Assembly (NCBI RefSeq): GCF_020423045.1
Contig: NZ_CP081943.1
Coordinates: forward strand, 2,852,001 to 2,916,000
DNA length: 64,000 bases
From: Pseudomonas sp. MM213
Lineage (GTDB): Bacteria; Pseudomonadota; Gammaproteobacteria; Pseudomonadales; Pseudomonadaceae
Direction of reading: 5' to 3'
The notes under the pieces are model-generated. The model was given only the letters and a program-made list of their open reading frames with translations, made no database searches and was not told the origin of the DNA. How positions within the stretch are numbered: position 1 is the first letter of the stretch; every line of letters begins with the position of its first letter. Positions 17,948 through 26,420 of the stretch are shown here, one piece after another. The position numbers were made by a program, and so were the translations under genes.

Positions 17948-18300
17948 TGGGCATCCCCCACTTGCTTGCGCAATCGAGTGATGCGGGTGTTGAGAAGATC
18001 CAGCTTCTCTTCACTTTTGAGCGTCAGGACCTTGGCTTCGGCCAGGCGCGCGTCAAGTTCGGCCTGTTCGGCGCGCATGCGTGCATGTTTGTAAGACTGA
18101 TCGGCCATATCACCTTGGGCACGGGCGAATTTATCTTCGGCCAGTTTCATTTCCGGCACGTCGTCCGCGGTGGCGCCCACGGCTTTGGCTTGCACGAGCA
18201 CCTGTTCGGTCAGGCGTATCTGTTCATTCGGCGCCGGATCGGCTGCACAACCCGCCAGAGCCAGAACGGCCAGGGCAGCGAAAAGAGGTCGAATACTCAC
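17944..18300 (-). CDS. DUF4398 domain-containing lipoprotein
   Basis: A 118-residue protein that begins with a GTG start (ribosome site AGGGA) and a lipoprotein signal ending LALAGCAAD. The rest is a long charged helix with the family pattern MKLAEDKFARAQGDMADQSY and MRAEQAELDARLAEAKVL, likely coiled coil. DUF4398 proteins are often encoded beside OmpA-domain lipoproteins, as here. The 4-bp overlap with the next gene implies translational coupling. No function is established. Confidence 0.85.
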   Translation of the reverse strand: MSIRPLFAALAVLALAGCAADPAPNEQIRLTEQVLVQAKAVGATADDVPEMKLAEDKFARAQGDMADQSYKHARMRAEQAELDARLAEAKVLTLKSEEKLDLLNTRITRLRKQVGDAQ

Positions 18301-18309
18301 TAAAAATCC

Positions 18310-19146
18310 CTACTGTTTTGGGGTACTGGCGGGGGGTTGCTGTGGCTGCTGTTGCTGCGCTTTCCAGCGCTCGATGTTGCGTTGCAGCACGGCTTCCGTC
18401 AGTCCGGACGCGGGCAATTCTGTCATCTTTTTGGCCAGCTGTCCGCGCAACCACGGATCGTTGCAGGCAGAGTTATGGGAAACCGCGAGGAACAGTCCGG
18501 GTTTGTCGACCGGCTGCGGGCGCGCGACGAGGTCATTGGCCATGCTCAGGGCCTGTGCGGCTGCCATGCCCGAATAGCGTCCGGCGAGGACAAATTCCAC
18601 TTCCCCCAACAGCAATTTCTGAAGGGCCTGGGTCAGGTTTGGAGTGCGTACGAGGGTCAATTGCTGCTCGGCGAACGTAGCGAATTCCGAGGTCATTCGA
18701 GACTTTTCCGACAACGCGCCGGGATGACCGTGAAGGTCCTGCGCCTGGTTGTAGATCAGTGGCGAGTCTTTTCGGGTCCAGACCAGGTAATCGTTTTCCA
18801 GCAACGGCGGATGGATGTAATCCAGGGTTTCCAGCTCACTGACCGTCAACGGCGCGTCGGCCAGCATGTCCATGCGCCCACTGCGCACTTCCTCCAGCGC
18901 CTGGGCGCGTTTGCCGGCATAGAGCATCTCGACCTTGATGCCCAACTGCCCTGCTACTTGTTGCAACAGGTCGGCGCTGGCACCGATCAGGTGCTTGGGG
19001 TTTTGCGGGTCTTGCCACAGATACGGCGGTGCATCCGGGCTGCCGGTGACCACCAGTCGCTCACACTTGCCCGCTGCGATGGACAGCGTCGGCAACAGCG
19101 TCAGACCCAGCAGCAATGACCAACCGAACACTCGATGCAGATCCAT
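18310..19146 (-). CDS. Periplasmic solute-binding protein, family 3 type
   Basis: About 278 residues. A signal peptide (MDLHRVFGWSLLLGLTLLPT, cut near SIAA) precedes an extracellular solute-binding family 3 fold: VVTGSPDAPPYLWQDPQNPK, SADLLQQVAGQLGI, VRSGRMDMLADAPLTVSELE, then a second lobe. The C-terminus is a Gln/Pro tail (QQQQPQQPPAS). No ABC permease or ATPase gene accompanies it. Instead it is 9 bp upstream of the DUF4398/OmpA pair, so it may act as a periplasmic sensor or envelope factor. The ATG at 19146 is preferred over a TTG two codons upstream because of the spacing to GGGG. Confidence 0.8.
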   Translation of the reverse strand: MDLHRVFGWSLLLGLTLLPTLSIAAGKCERLVVTGSPDAPPYLWQDPQNPKHLIGASADLLQQVAGQLGIKVEMLYAGKRAQALEEVRSGRMDMLADAPLTVSELETLDYIHPPLLENDYLVWTRKDSPLIYNQAQDLHGHPGALSEKSRMTSEFATFAEQQLTLVRTPNLTQALQKLLLGEVEFVLAGRYSGMAAAQALSMANDLVARPQPVDKPGLFLAVSHNSACNDPWLRGQLAKKMTELPASGLTEAVLQRNIERWKAQQQQPQQPPASTPKQ

Positions 19147-19166
19147 ACTCAAACCCCGTTATATCC

Positions 19167-19285
19167 CCTGTAGGAGCCGGCTGGCTGCGGGCGGCGTTCC
19201 GACGATGGCATCATCGCGGTGTTTCAGATGAACCGCAGTGATGCCATCGTCGGAACGCCGCCCGCAGCCAGCCGGCTCCTACAGG
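19167..19285. repeat. REPIN variant with arms of about 50 bp
   Basis: The ends CCTGTAGGAGCCGGCTGGCT and its exact complement extend into nearly perfect arms past the middle of the element, broken only near the tip. The inner sequence (GCGGGCGGCGTTCCGACGAT) differs from the other REPs in the window. It lies between the solute-binding gene's promoter side and the etfA terminator. Confidence 0.9.
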
Positions 19286-19291
19286 AAGAGC

Positions 19292-19325
19292 AAAAAAAAG
19301 CCCGACCAAAAGGTCGGGCTCTTTA
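19292..19325 (-). terminator. etfBA operon terminator
   Basis: On the reverse strand AGCCCGACCTTTTGGTCGGG is followed by CTTTTTTTT, about 20 bp past the etfA stop. Confidence 0.92.
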
Positions 19326-19342
19326 TAGGTCAAGCGGCTGGA

Positions 19343-20272
19343 TTAGACCAGCTTCTCGAACTCAGGGATGGCTTCGAACAGGTCCGCCACCAGGCCGTAA
19401 TCGGCCACCTGGAAGATCGGCGCTTCTTCGTCCTTGTTGATCGCGACGATCACTTTGGAGTCTTTCATGCCGGCCAGGTGCTGGATCGCGCCGGAGATAC
19501 CGACCGCGATGTACAGCTGTGGAGCAACGATCTTGCCGGTCTGACCGACCTGCATGTCGTTGGGTACGAAACCTGCGTCGACCGCGGCGCGGGAAGCACC
19601 CACGGCAGCGCCCAGCTTGTCGGCCAGGGCGTACAGGTGTTTGAAGTTGTCGCCGTTCTGCATGCCGCGGCCGCCGGAAACGACGATCTTGGCAGCGGTC
19701 AGTTCCGGACGATCGGACTTGGCCAGTTCTTCACCGACGAAGCTCGAAGTGCCAGCGTTGTGCGCAGCAGCAACTGCTTCAACGGCAGCCGAACCGCCTT
19801 CAGCGGCAACCGGGTCGAAACCGGTGGCACGCACGGTGATCACTTTGACCGCAGCGTTCGACTGAACGGTAGCGATGGCGTTACCGGCGTAGATCGGGCG
19901 CTTGAAGGTGTCAGCGCTTTCAACCGAGATGATCTCGGAGATCTGGTCAACGTCCAGCTGAGCGGCAACGCGCGGCAGGATGTTTTTGCCGTTGGAAGTG
20001 GCGGCAGCCAGGATGTGGCTGTAGCCCTTGCCCAGCTCGGCAACCAGTGGCGCGACGTTTTCCGGCAGTTGGTGAGCGTAGGCGGCGTTGTCGGCCACCA
20101 GCACTTTAGCCACGCCAGCGATTTTCGCAGCGGCTTCAGCCACGGCGCCAGCGCCCTGACCTGCAACCAGCACGTGGATGTCGCCGCCGATTTTGGCAGC
20201 AGCGGCCACAGTGTTCAGCGTGGCCGGGGCCAGCACTTTGTTGTCGTGTTCAGCAATAACCAAGATAGTCAT
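19343..20272 (-). CDS. etfA: Electron transfer flavoprotein subunit alpha
   Basis: A 309-residue FAD-binding subunit of the soluble ETF, which takes electrons from acyl-CoA and other dehydrogenases. The C-terminal FAD domain shows [30 protein letters not shown] and [17 protein letters not shown], which together form the ETF-alpha signature. The N-terminal half has the usual [11 protein letters not shown] start. Its start codon directly abuts the etfB stop, so the two are co-translated in equal amounts. Confidence 0.96.
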   Translation of the reverse strand: MTILVIAEHDNKVLAPATLNTVAAAAKIGGDIHVLVAGQGAGAVAEAAAKIAGVAKVLVADNAAYAHQLPENVAPLVAELGKGYSHILAAATSNGKNILPRVAAQLDVDQISEIISVESADTFKRPIYAGNAIATVQSNAAVKVITVRATGFDPVAAEGGSAAVEAVAAAHNAGTSSFVGEELAKSDRPELTAAKIVVSGGRGMQNGDNFKHLYALADKLGAAVGASRAAVDAGFVPNDMQVGQTGKIVAPQLYIAVGISGAIQHLAGMKDSKVIVAINKDEEAPIFQVADYGLVADLFEAIPEFEKLV

Positions 20273-21022
20273 TTAGATTACCTTCGCTTCGTTTTTCAGT
20301 TTCTCGACCAGTTCAGCCACCGACTTGACCTTGATACCCGCGCTGCGTGCAGCAGGCGCTTCGACTTTCACGGTCTTGTTGGTGGAGGCGGTGGAAACGC
20401 CCAAAGCGTCCGGAGTCAGCACTTCGAGAGGCTTCTTCTTGGCTTTCATGATGTTTGGCAGGGACGCGTAGCGCGGCTCGTTCAAACGCAGGTCGGTGGT
20501 GACGATGGCCGGCAGTTTCAGGGAAACTGTCTGCGCGCCGCCGTCGATTTCGCGGGTCACGGCAACGCTGTCGCCGGACACTTCGACTTTGGACGCGAAG
20601 GTGCCCTGACCGTAGCCGCTCAATGCAGCGAGCATCTGGCCAGTCTGGTTGTTGTCGCTGTCGATGGCCTGTTTGCCGAGGATCACCAGCTGAGGCTGCT
20701 CCTTGTCGACAACGGCTTTGAGCAGCTTGGCAACGGCCAGGGAAGTCAGATCTTCAGCGGATTCGACGAGGATGGCGCGGTCGGCACCCAGAGCCAGCGC
20801 GGTGCGCAGTTGCTCTTGAGCGGTGGACGGGCCGATGGAGACGACGACGATTTCAGTCGCAACGCCTTTCTCTTTCAGGCGTACGGCTTCTTCCACTGCG
20901 ATTTCGCAGAACGGGTTCATCGACATCTTCACGTTGGCGAGGTCGACGCCGGAATTGTCCGCCTTGACGCGAACCTTGACGTTGTAATCCACAACGCGTT
21001 TGACAGCTACAAGAACCTTCAT
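20273..21022 (-). CDS. etfB: Electron transfer flavoprotein subunit beta
   Basis: The 249-residue partner of EtfA. It begins [20 protein letters not shown] and carries the ETF-beta landmarks [32 protein letters not shown] and [19 protein letters not shown]. The complex passes electrons to the membrane ETF:ubiquinone oxidoreductase, encoded divergently across a 547-bp intergenic region. It is first in the operon and so nearest the promoter region. Confidence 0.96.
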   Translation of the reverse strand: MKVLVAVKRVVDYNVKVRVKADNSGVDLANVKMSMNPFCEIAVEEAVRLKEKGVATEIVVVSIGPSTAQEQLRTALALGADRAILVESAEDLTSLAVAKLLKAVVDKEQPQLVILGKQAIDSDNNQTGQMLAALSGYGQGTFASKVEVSGDSVAVTREIDGGAQTVSLKLPAIVTTDLRLNEPRYASLPNIMKAKKKPLEVLTPDALGVSTASTNKTVKVEAPAARSAGIKVKSVAELVEKLKNEAKVI

Positions 21023-21399
21023 GGATTCCTCGTTACTCTCCGGTGAAAAGAAAGTCGCCTAGGCGAACCTGGCGGTTGATGCTCATCGGGCGCAAGGGCA
21101 CCTCTAAAAACGCCGGCATACGTGTCAAGTGACCATCGCTCATGACGTTGATGACCGTTCGTCAGTGGTGACCAACAAGTCATTAAATATCGTGGCGTGT
21201 AAACTGCGCGCCAACACTGCGCTGCACATCACCTTGTACTGCCATCGCCCTGTCTTTAGAGGTGCTCTTGAAACCAACAGTCAGCCTACGGCGAGCGCAA
21301 AACCGACCGTATCTTGACCGGAACGCCTATTCCGGTCAATACGGCAAAATGGCCAGTCATAAGCCGCGTGACTTTGATTTCTCTGGCTTTGAGCCGATT

Positions 21400-21414
21400 C
21401 AAACAAACGTTTGT
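21400..21414. promoter_or_regulatory. PsrA-like operator in the etfB/ETF-QO intergenic region
   Basis: CAAACAAACGTTTG at 21400-21413 contains the perfect palindrome ACAAACGTTTGT (21403-21414). It fits the published Pseudomonas PsrA pattern of CAAAC and GTTTG separated by a few bases. It directly touches a candidate -35 box. PsrA is a fatty-acid-responsive TetR repressor, and ETF genes are reported in its regulon in P. aeruginosa. Confidence 0.7.
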
Positions 21415-21415
21415 A

Positions 21416-21444
21416 TTGGACGCTAAGAGTGGTGTAGATATAAT
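21416..21444 (+). promoter_or_regulatory. Sigma70-type promoter for the ETF-QO gene
   Basis: TTGGAC (21416-21421) and TATAAT (21439-21444) are separated by 17 bp, an almost ideal promoter. The leader to the GTG start is about 120 nt. The rest of the 547-bp gap (21023-21399) presumably holds the etfB promoter, but I cannot place it. Confidence 0.75.
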
Positions 21445-21569
21445 GCGCCACCCAAAGAGAAAGGTGGTTCATCGATTGTCCTCTTCCTGCCTCGTGCAGG
21501 AATTCATGGATGCGACACCAAACCTCCAATTAGAAAAAAAACTGTTGAGCCTTGAGTAGGAGATAACCT

Positions 21570-23234
21570 GTGGAACGCGAATACATGGAATTCGACGTGG
21601 TCATCGTCGGTGCCGGCCCCGCTGGTCTTTCCGCCGCCTGCCGCTTGAAGCAGAAGGCTGCTGAAGCCGGTAAGGAAATCAGCGTCTGCGTGGTCGAAAA
21701 AGGCTCCGAAGTGGGTGCTCACATCCTGTCCGGTGCCGTGTTCGAACCACGCGCCCTGAACGAACTGTTCCCGGACTGGAAAGAACTTGGCGCGCCGCTG
21801 AACACGCCGGTCACCCGCGATGACATCTTCGTGCTGAAAAACGCCGACAGCGCGCAGAAGATTCCCGACCTCTTTGTGCCCAAGACCATGCACAACGAAG
21901 GCAACTACATCATCTCCCTGGGCAACCTGTGCCGCTGGCTGGCTCAGCAGGCCGAAAACCTGGGCGTGGAAATCTACCCGGGCTTCGCCGCGCAGGAAGC
22001 ACTGTTCGACGAGAACGGCGTGGTGCGCGGGATCATCACCGGTGATCTGGGCGTTGACCGCGAAGGCAACCCGAAAGAAGGCCTGTACACCCCAGGCATG
22101 GAATTGCGCGGCAAGTACACGCTGTTCGCCGAAGGCTGCCGTGGCCACATCGGCAAGCAGTTGATCAAGCGCTTCAACCTCGACAGCGAAGCCGATGCCC
22201 AGCACTACGGCATCGGCCTGAAAGAAATCTGGGAAATCGACCCGGCCAAGCATCAGCCAGGCCTGGTGGTGCACACCGCCGGCTGGCCGCTGGACATCAT
22301 GGGCACCGAGAACACCGGCGGCTCGTTCCTCTATCACCTGGAAAACAACCAGGTGGTGGTCGGTCTGATCGTTGATCTGTCCTACAGCAACACCTACCTG
22401 TCGCCGTTCGACGAGTTCCAGCGCCTCAAGCATCACCCGGTGCTCAAGCAGTACCTGGAAGGCGGCAAGCGCATCAGCTACGGCGCGCGCGCCATCTGCA
22501 AGGGCGGCCTGAACTCGCTGCCGAAAATGGTCTTCAAGGGCGGCGCGCTGATCGGTTGCGACCTCGGCACCCTGAACTTCGCCAAGATCAAAGGCAGCCA
22601 CACTGCGATGAAGTCCGGCATGCTCGCCGCTGAATCCGTGGCCGAGGCGCTGTTCGCTGAAAAGGACGGCACCGAAGAACTGACCACTTACGTCGATGCG
22701 TTCAAGAAGAGCTGGCTCTACGACGAGCTGTTCGCCAGCCGCAACTTCGGCCCGGCGATCCACAAGTTCGGCGCCATCGTCGGCGGTGGTTTCAACTGGC
22801 TGGACCAGAACATCTTCGGCGGCAAACTGCCGTTCACCCTGCACGACACCAAGCCGGATTACGCTTGCCTGAAACTCGCGGCCGACTGCAAGAAGATCGA
22901 CTACCCGAAACCGGATGGCAAAATCAGTTTCGACAAACTCAGCTCGGTGTTCATCTCCGGTACCAACCACGAAGAAGAACAGCCTTGCCACCTGAAGCTG
23001 GCCGACCTGAGCATCCCGATCGCCAAGAACCTGCCGATGTACGATGAACCTGCCCAGCGTTACTGCCCGGCCGGCGTGTATGAGGTGGTCACCAAGGAAG
23101 ACGGCGAGAAGCGCTTCCAGATCAACGCCCAGAACTGCGTTCACTGCAAGACCTGCGACATCAAGGACCCTGCACAGAACATCACCTGGGTGGCACCGGA
23201 AGGTGCTGGCGGCCCGACTTACCCGAACATGTAA
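21570..23234 (+). CDS. Electron transfer flavoprotein-ubiquinone oxidoreductase
   Basis: A 554-residue membrane-associated flavoprotein with a 4Fe-4S cluster that oxidises reduced ETF and reduces ubiquinone. FAD motif: VVIVGAGPAGLSAACRLKQ at about 10-28. The 4Fe-4S segment near the C-terminus has YCPAGVYEV followed by NCVHCKTCDIKDPAQN, supplying the four cysteines. The start is GTG at 21570 behind TAGGAG; an internal ATG five codons later is possible. It is divergent from etfBA, as in P. aeruginosa, and probably PsrA-controlled. Confidence 0.95.
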   Translation: MEREYMEFDVVIVGAGPAGLSAACRLKQKAAEAGKEISVCVVEKGSEVGAHILSGAVFEPRALNELFPDWKELGAPLNTPVTRDDIFVLKNADSAQKIPDLFVPKTMHNEGNYIISLGNLCRWLAQQAENLGVEIYPGFAAQEALFDENGVVRGIITGDLGVDREGNPKEGLYTPGMELRGKYTLFAEGCRGHIGKQLIKRFNLDSEADAQHYGIGLKEIWEIDPAKHQPGLVVHTAGWPLDIMGTENTGGSFLYHLENNQVVVGLIVDLSYSNTYLSPFDEFQRLKHHPVLKQYLEGGKRISYGARAICKGGLNSLPKMVFKGGALIGCDLGTLNFAKIKGSHTAMKSGMLAAESVAEALFAEKDGTEELTTYVDAFKKSWLYDELFASRNFGPAIHKFGAIVGGGFNWLDQNIFGGKLPFTLHDTKPDYACLKLAADCKKIDYPKPDGKISFDKLSSVFISGTNHEEEQPCHLKLADLSIPIAKNLPMYDEPAQRYCPAGVYEVVTKEDGEKRFQINAQNCVHCKTCDIKDPAQNITWVAPEGAGGPTYPNM

Positions 23235-23252
23235 GTTGAATCGCTGAACATC

Positions 23253-23280
23253 AAGGCTCCCGAATGGGGGCCTTTTTGTT
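23253..23280 (+). terminator. Terminator of the ETF-QO gene
   Basis: AAGGCTCCCGAATGGGGGCC followed by TTTTT, 19 bp after the stop. Confidence 0.85.
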
Positions 23281-23309
23281 GCCCGCAATTCATACCCCCA
23301 CACGGTCCT

Positions 23310-23402
23310 TGTAGGAGCCGGCTTGCTGGCGATAGCGGTGCACCAGACAAGATAAATGTTCGCTGACACACCGCTATCGCCAGCAAGCCGGCTCCTACAG
23401 GG
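23310..23402. repeat. REPIN, family B
   Basis: TGTAGGAGCCGGCTTGCTGG and its inverse enclose about 40 bp, between the ETF-QO terminator and the end of the AraC gene. Confidence 0.9.
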
Positions 23403-23407
23403 GGTTG

Positions 23408-24298
23408 TCAGGCTGCTCGCTCATCTCCCGGATTACGCTCAAAGTAGCGCTTGTACTCCCGACTGAACTGCGACGTGCTCTGGTACCCGACCCGATGCGC
23501 CACCTGCGCCACGCCCAAGCCCTCCGCCACCAGCAACGTCTGCGCCTTGAGCAAGCGCAATCGCTTCAAATACTGCACCGGCGACAACAACGTGCTGCGC
23601 TTGAAATGCTCATGAAAGGTCGACGCACTCATGTTCGCGCAACTGGCCAGGGTCTCGACGTTCAAGGGTTCGGCGTAGTGCGCATGCAAATGGCTGATCG
23701 ACGCCGCGACACGGGCGAACTGCCCCTGCTGTTCCACCAGCGCACGCAACACATCGGCCTGCGGCCCGCGCAACGCGACGAACAACAACTCGCGCAGGTG
23801 TGACGGCCCCATGATCCGCGCCTCCAGAGGATCGTGCAGACAACGCAACAACCGCTCCACACAGCCGCGCATGCCGTCGTCGAGTACCACCGAGGTCATC
23901 GACTCCGGCGTCTGCGCCGCAATGTGCCGTCCCGGCGCCAGTCCCATCGCCAGCACCAATTCCCCCAGCAGCACCCGGTCAATCGCCACGGAAACCCCGA
24001 GCAGTGGCGCATTCGGCAAGGCAAAGGTTTCGCACTCGAACGGCACCGGCAACGCTTGAATCAAGTAATGCCCGGCGCCGTACTCCAGGGTTCGCGGCCC
24101 CAGATACGCCAGTTTGCTGCCCTGGGCGATGATCATCAGGCTCGGTTCATAAATATGCGGGCCACGGGCGACGTCACAACTCGCGCGCAGAACTTGCACA
24201 CCGGGCAACCCGGTCTGGGTGAAACCGTCGCGGGTCGCCAGTGGCTCAATCAGCGAAACCAGCGTGGCATTGGCATCGAGATGACGGGTCAACAACAT
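23408..24298 (-). CDS. AraC family transcriptional regulator
   Basis: A 296-residue regulator. The N-terminal part (about 20-160) is the AraC-type ligand domain seen in regulators of oxidoreductase genes (YEPSLMIIAQGSKLAYLG; HYLIQALPVPFECE). The C-terminal 100 residues are two helix-turn-helix motifs (VETLASCANMSASTFHEHFK; VAHRVGYQSTSQFSREYKRYF). It is divergent from the alcohol dehydrogenase gene 190 bp away, which is its likely target. The inducer is unknown. Confidence 0.9.
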   Translation of the reverse strand: MLLTRHLDANATLVSLIEPLATRDGFTQTGLPGVQVLRASCDVARGPHIYEPSLMIIAQGSKLAYLGPRTLEYGAGHYLIQALPVPFECETFALPNAPLLGVSVAIDRVLLGELVLAMGLAPGRHIAAQTPESMTSVVLDDGMRGCVERLLRCLHDPLEARIMGPSHLRELLFVALRGPQADVLRALVEQQGQFARVAASISHLHAHYAEPLNVETLASCANMSASTFHEHFKRSTLLSPVQYLKRLRLLKAQTLLVAEGLGVAQVAHRVGYQSTSQFSREYKRYFERNPGDERAA

Positions 24299-24488
24299 GG
24301 GAGCTCTTCACAAAATAATCACGGAAAAAGGGATGAAAGCATCATCGCAGGTCTGATTGCCCATTGGACCCAACGAACGCAGATGCCGGAGGAATAGGCA
24401 TGACACCCGGAGGAATCGCCATGGCCGCGTAATGGTACGGCGCCCAAAATGCGCCGCCTCACCTGTCATGCTTTTTGCGAGGTCCACC

Positions 24489-25541
24489 ATGTACACCGCC
24501 ATCGGATACGCCGCCCAGTCGGCCACCACTCCCCTTGCCCCCGTGAAATTCGAACGCCGCAGCCCGCGTGCCGACGACGTGGCGATCGAGATTCTCTACT
24601 GCGGCGTCTGCCATTCCGACATCCATCAGGCGCGCAATGAGTGGGGCATTGCCGTTTACCCGCTGATGCCCGGCCACGAGATCGTAGGCAAAGTGACCGC
24701 CATCGGTGCGAATGTCACCCAACATAAAGTCGGCGATCTGGTCGGCGTCGGCTGCATGGTCGATTCGTGCCGCAGCTGCGAAGCCTGCCAGGCCAACCTC
24801 GAACAATATTGCCTCGAAGGCCCGACCATGACCTACGCCACACCCGACCGGGTCGATGGCAGCAACACCATGGGCGGTTACTCCGACAGCATCGTGGTCA
24901 GCGAGCACTTCGTGGTGCGCATCCCGGAAAAACTTGACCTGGCCAGTGCCGCGCCGATCCTCTGCGCCGGCATCACCACCTACTCGCCGCTCAAGCACTA
25001 CGGCGTGAAAGCGGGCGACAAGGTCGGGATTCTCGGCATGGGCGGCCTCGGCCACATGGGCATCAAGTTCGCCAAGGCAATGGGCGCGGAAGTCACGCTG
25101 TTCACCCGTTCGGCAAGCAAGGCTGAAGAAGGTCGTCGTCAGGGCGCGGACCATGTGATCGTGTCCACCGATGCCGAGCAGATGAAGGCTGCGGCCGGCC
25201 ATTTCGACTTTCTGCTGGACACCATTCCTGTGCAGCACGACCTCAATCCCTACCTCGACACGCTGCGTTTCGATGGCGTGCACATTCTGGTGGGGTTGAT
25301 TGAACCGATTGATCCACCGGTCCACGCGGCCAAATTGGTGTTGGGCCGCCGTGTACTGGCCGGCTCGCTGATCGGCGGCATCGCCGAAACCCAGGAAGTG
25401 CTGGATTTCTGCGCCGAGCACAACATCACCTGCGACATCGAAATGCTCGACATCCGCCAGATCAACGAGGCTTACGCCCGCATGATCGCCGGTGACGTGA
25501 AGTACCGCTTCGTCATCGACATGGCGACGCTGAAAGTCTGA
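24489..25541 (+). CDS. Zinc-dependent NAD(P)-alcohol dehydrogenase
   Basis: A 350-residue medium-chain dehydrogenase of the cinnamyl-alcohol-dehydrogenase/YahK type. The catalytic zinc site is CGVCHSDIH (about 37-45) with GHEIVG. The structural zinc cysteines are in CRSCEACQANLEQYC near 97-111. The coenzyme motif is GILGMGGLGHMG near 178. The start at 24489 fits the family N-terminus (MYTAIGYAAQS); the longer upstream frame is not protein-like. The product is probably a broad aldehyde reductase, with an AraC regulator divergent. Confidence 0.9.
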   Translation: MYTAIGYAAQSATTPLAPVKFERRSPRADDVAIEILYCGVCHSDIHQARNEWGIAVYPLMPGHEIVGKVTAIGANVTQHKVGDLVGVGCMVDSCRSCEACQANLEQYCLEGPTMTYATPDRVDGSNTMGGYSDSIVVSEHFVVRIPEKLDLASAAPILCAGITTYSPLKHYGVKAGDKVGILGMGGLGHMGIKFAKAMGAEVTLFTRSASKAEEGRRQGADHVIVSTDAEQMKAAAGHFDFLLDTIPVQHDLNPYLDTLRFDGVHILVGLIEPIDPPVHAAKLVLGRRVLAGSLIGGIAETQEVLDFCAEHNITCDIEMLDIRQINEAYARMIAGDVKYRFVIDMATLKV

Positions 25542-25556
25542 TCAGACCTTAGCGGT

Positions 25557-26360
25557 TTATACCTTCAAGCCAAGCTCAGCCGAGAGCCGGGCCGTGACCC
25601 CTTTGATCAGGGGAATCAGCTCGGCCATTTTTTCCAGCGGCATGTACGGCACGGTGCTGGCAATGCTGATGCCGGCGACGATGCGCTTGCTGGCATCACG
25701 GATCGGCGCCGCCACGCAGCGGATCGACGGTTCGTTGTCTTCCAGGTCGAAGGCGTAACCGCCCGCCACGTACTCAATCATGCGCTGCTGGAACTGCTCC
25801 CAGGATTGCTCCGGGTGCTGCGGCCAGAACTGATTTTTCCCACCCGCCGGCAGGCTGACTTCATACAGCCGCTGCCATTCTTCCTGCGTGTCATCGAGCA
25901 TCAGCGCCTTGCCGATCCCGGTACGCGCCAACGGCATGCGATGGCCAACCCGCGAACGCATTTCCGGACCATTGCGCCCCGGATTCTTGTGCAGGTACAG
26001 CACCTCGTCGCCCTCGCGAATCGCCAGGTGAATGGTGTCGCCGGTCAACGCCGACAACTCATCCAGATACGGACCGGCCAACGTGACCAGCGGCAATTCC
26101 TCACGCGCCTGAAAGCCCAACTCGATCAGCTTCGGCCCCAGCAAATAACCGACTTGCGGCACCACGCGCAGATAACGCTCGTCCACCAGGCAACTGGCCA
26201 GACGATGGGTGGTGCTGCGCGTCGTGCCGATCAGCCGGGCGATTTCCTTGAGATCGCGGGCGCCACTGGCCACGGCCTGAACCACACCCAGACCGCGAAG
26301 CAGGGTCTGAGTGCCGGTCGGCGCGGCGTCCTTGGCGATTTTTGGGGCGTCTTCCTGCAT
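25557..26360 (-). CDS. IclR family transcriptional regulator of the galactonate cluster
   Basis: A 267-residue regulator. The HTH is at about 22-75 (LLRGLGVVQAVASGARDLKE; IGTTRSTTHRLASCLVDERY). The effector domain follows (GDTIHLAIREGDEVLYLHKN; YAFDLEDNEPSIRCVAAPIRD). It is the last gene downstream of dgoK-dgoA-dgoD-MFS on the same strand, so it is the first candidate for the factor that reads the 17-bp palindrome upstream of dgoK. A galactonate-derived effector is inferred. Confidence 0.88.
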   Translation of the reverse strand: MQEDAPKIAKDAAPTGTQTLLRGLGVVQAVASGARDLKEIARLIGTTRSTTHRLASCLVDERYLRVVPQVGYLLGPKLIELGFQAREELPLVTLAGPYLDELSALTGDTIHLAIREGDEVLYLHKNPGRNGPEMRSRVGHRMPLARTGIGKALMLDDTQEEWQRLYEVSLPAGGKNQFWPQHPEQSWEQFQQRMIEYVAGGYAFDLEDNEPSIRCVAAPIRDASKRIVAGISIASTVPYMPLEKMAELIPLIKGVTARLSAELGLKV

Positions 26361-26420
26361 ATCCAGCCTTTACCGTTGAGCGAGTGAACGGGCGGCATTA
26401 TGGTCGCCCGACGGCTACGA

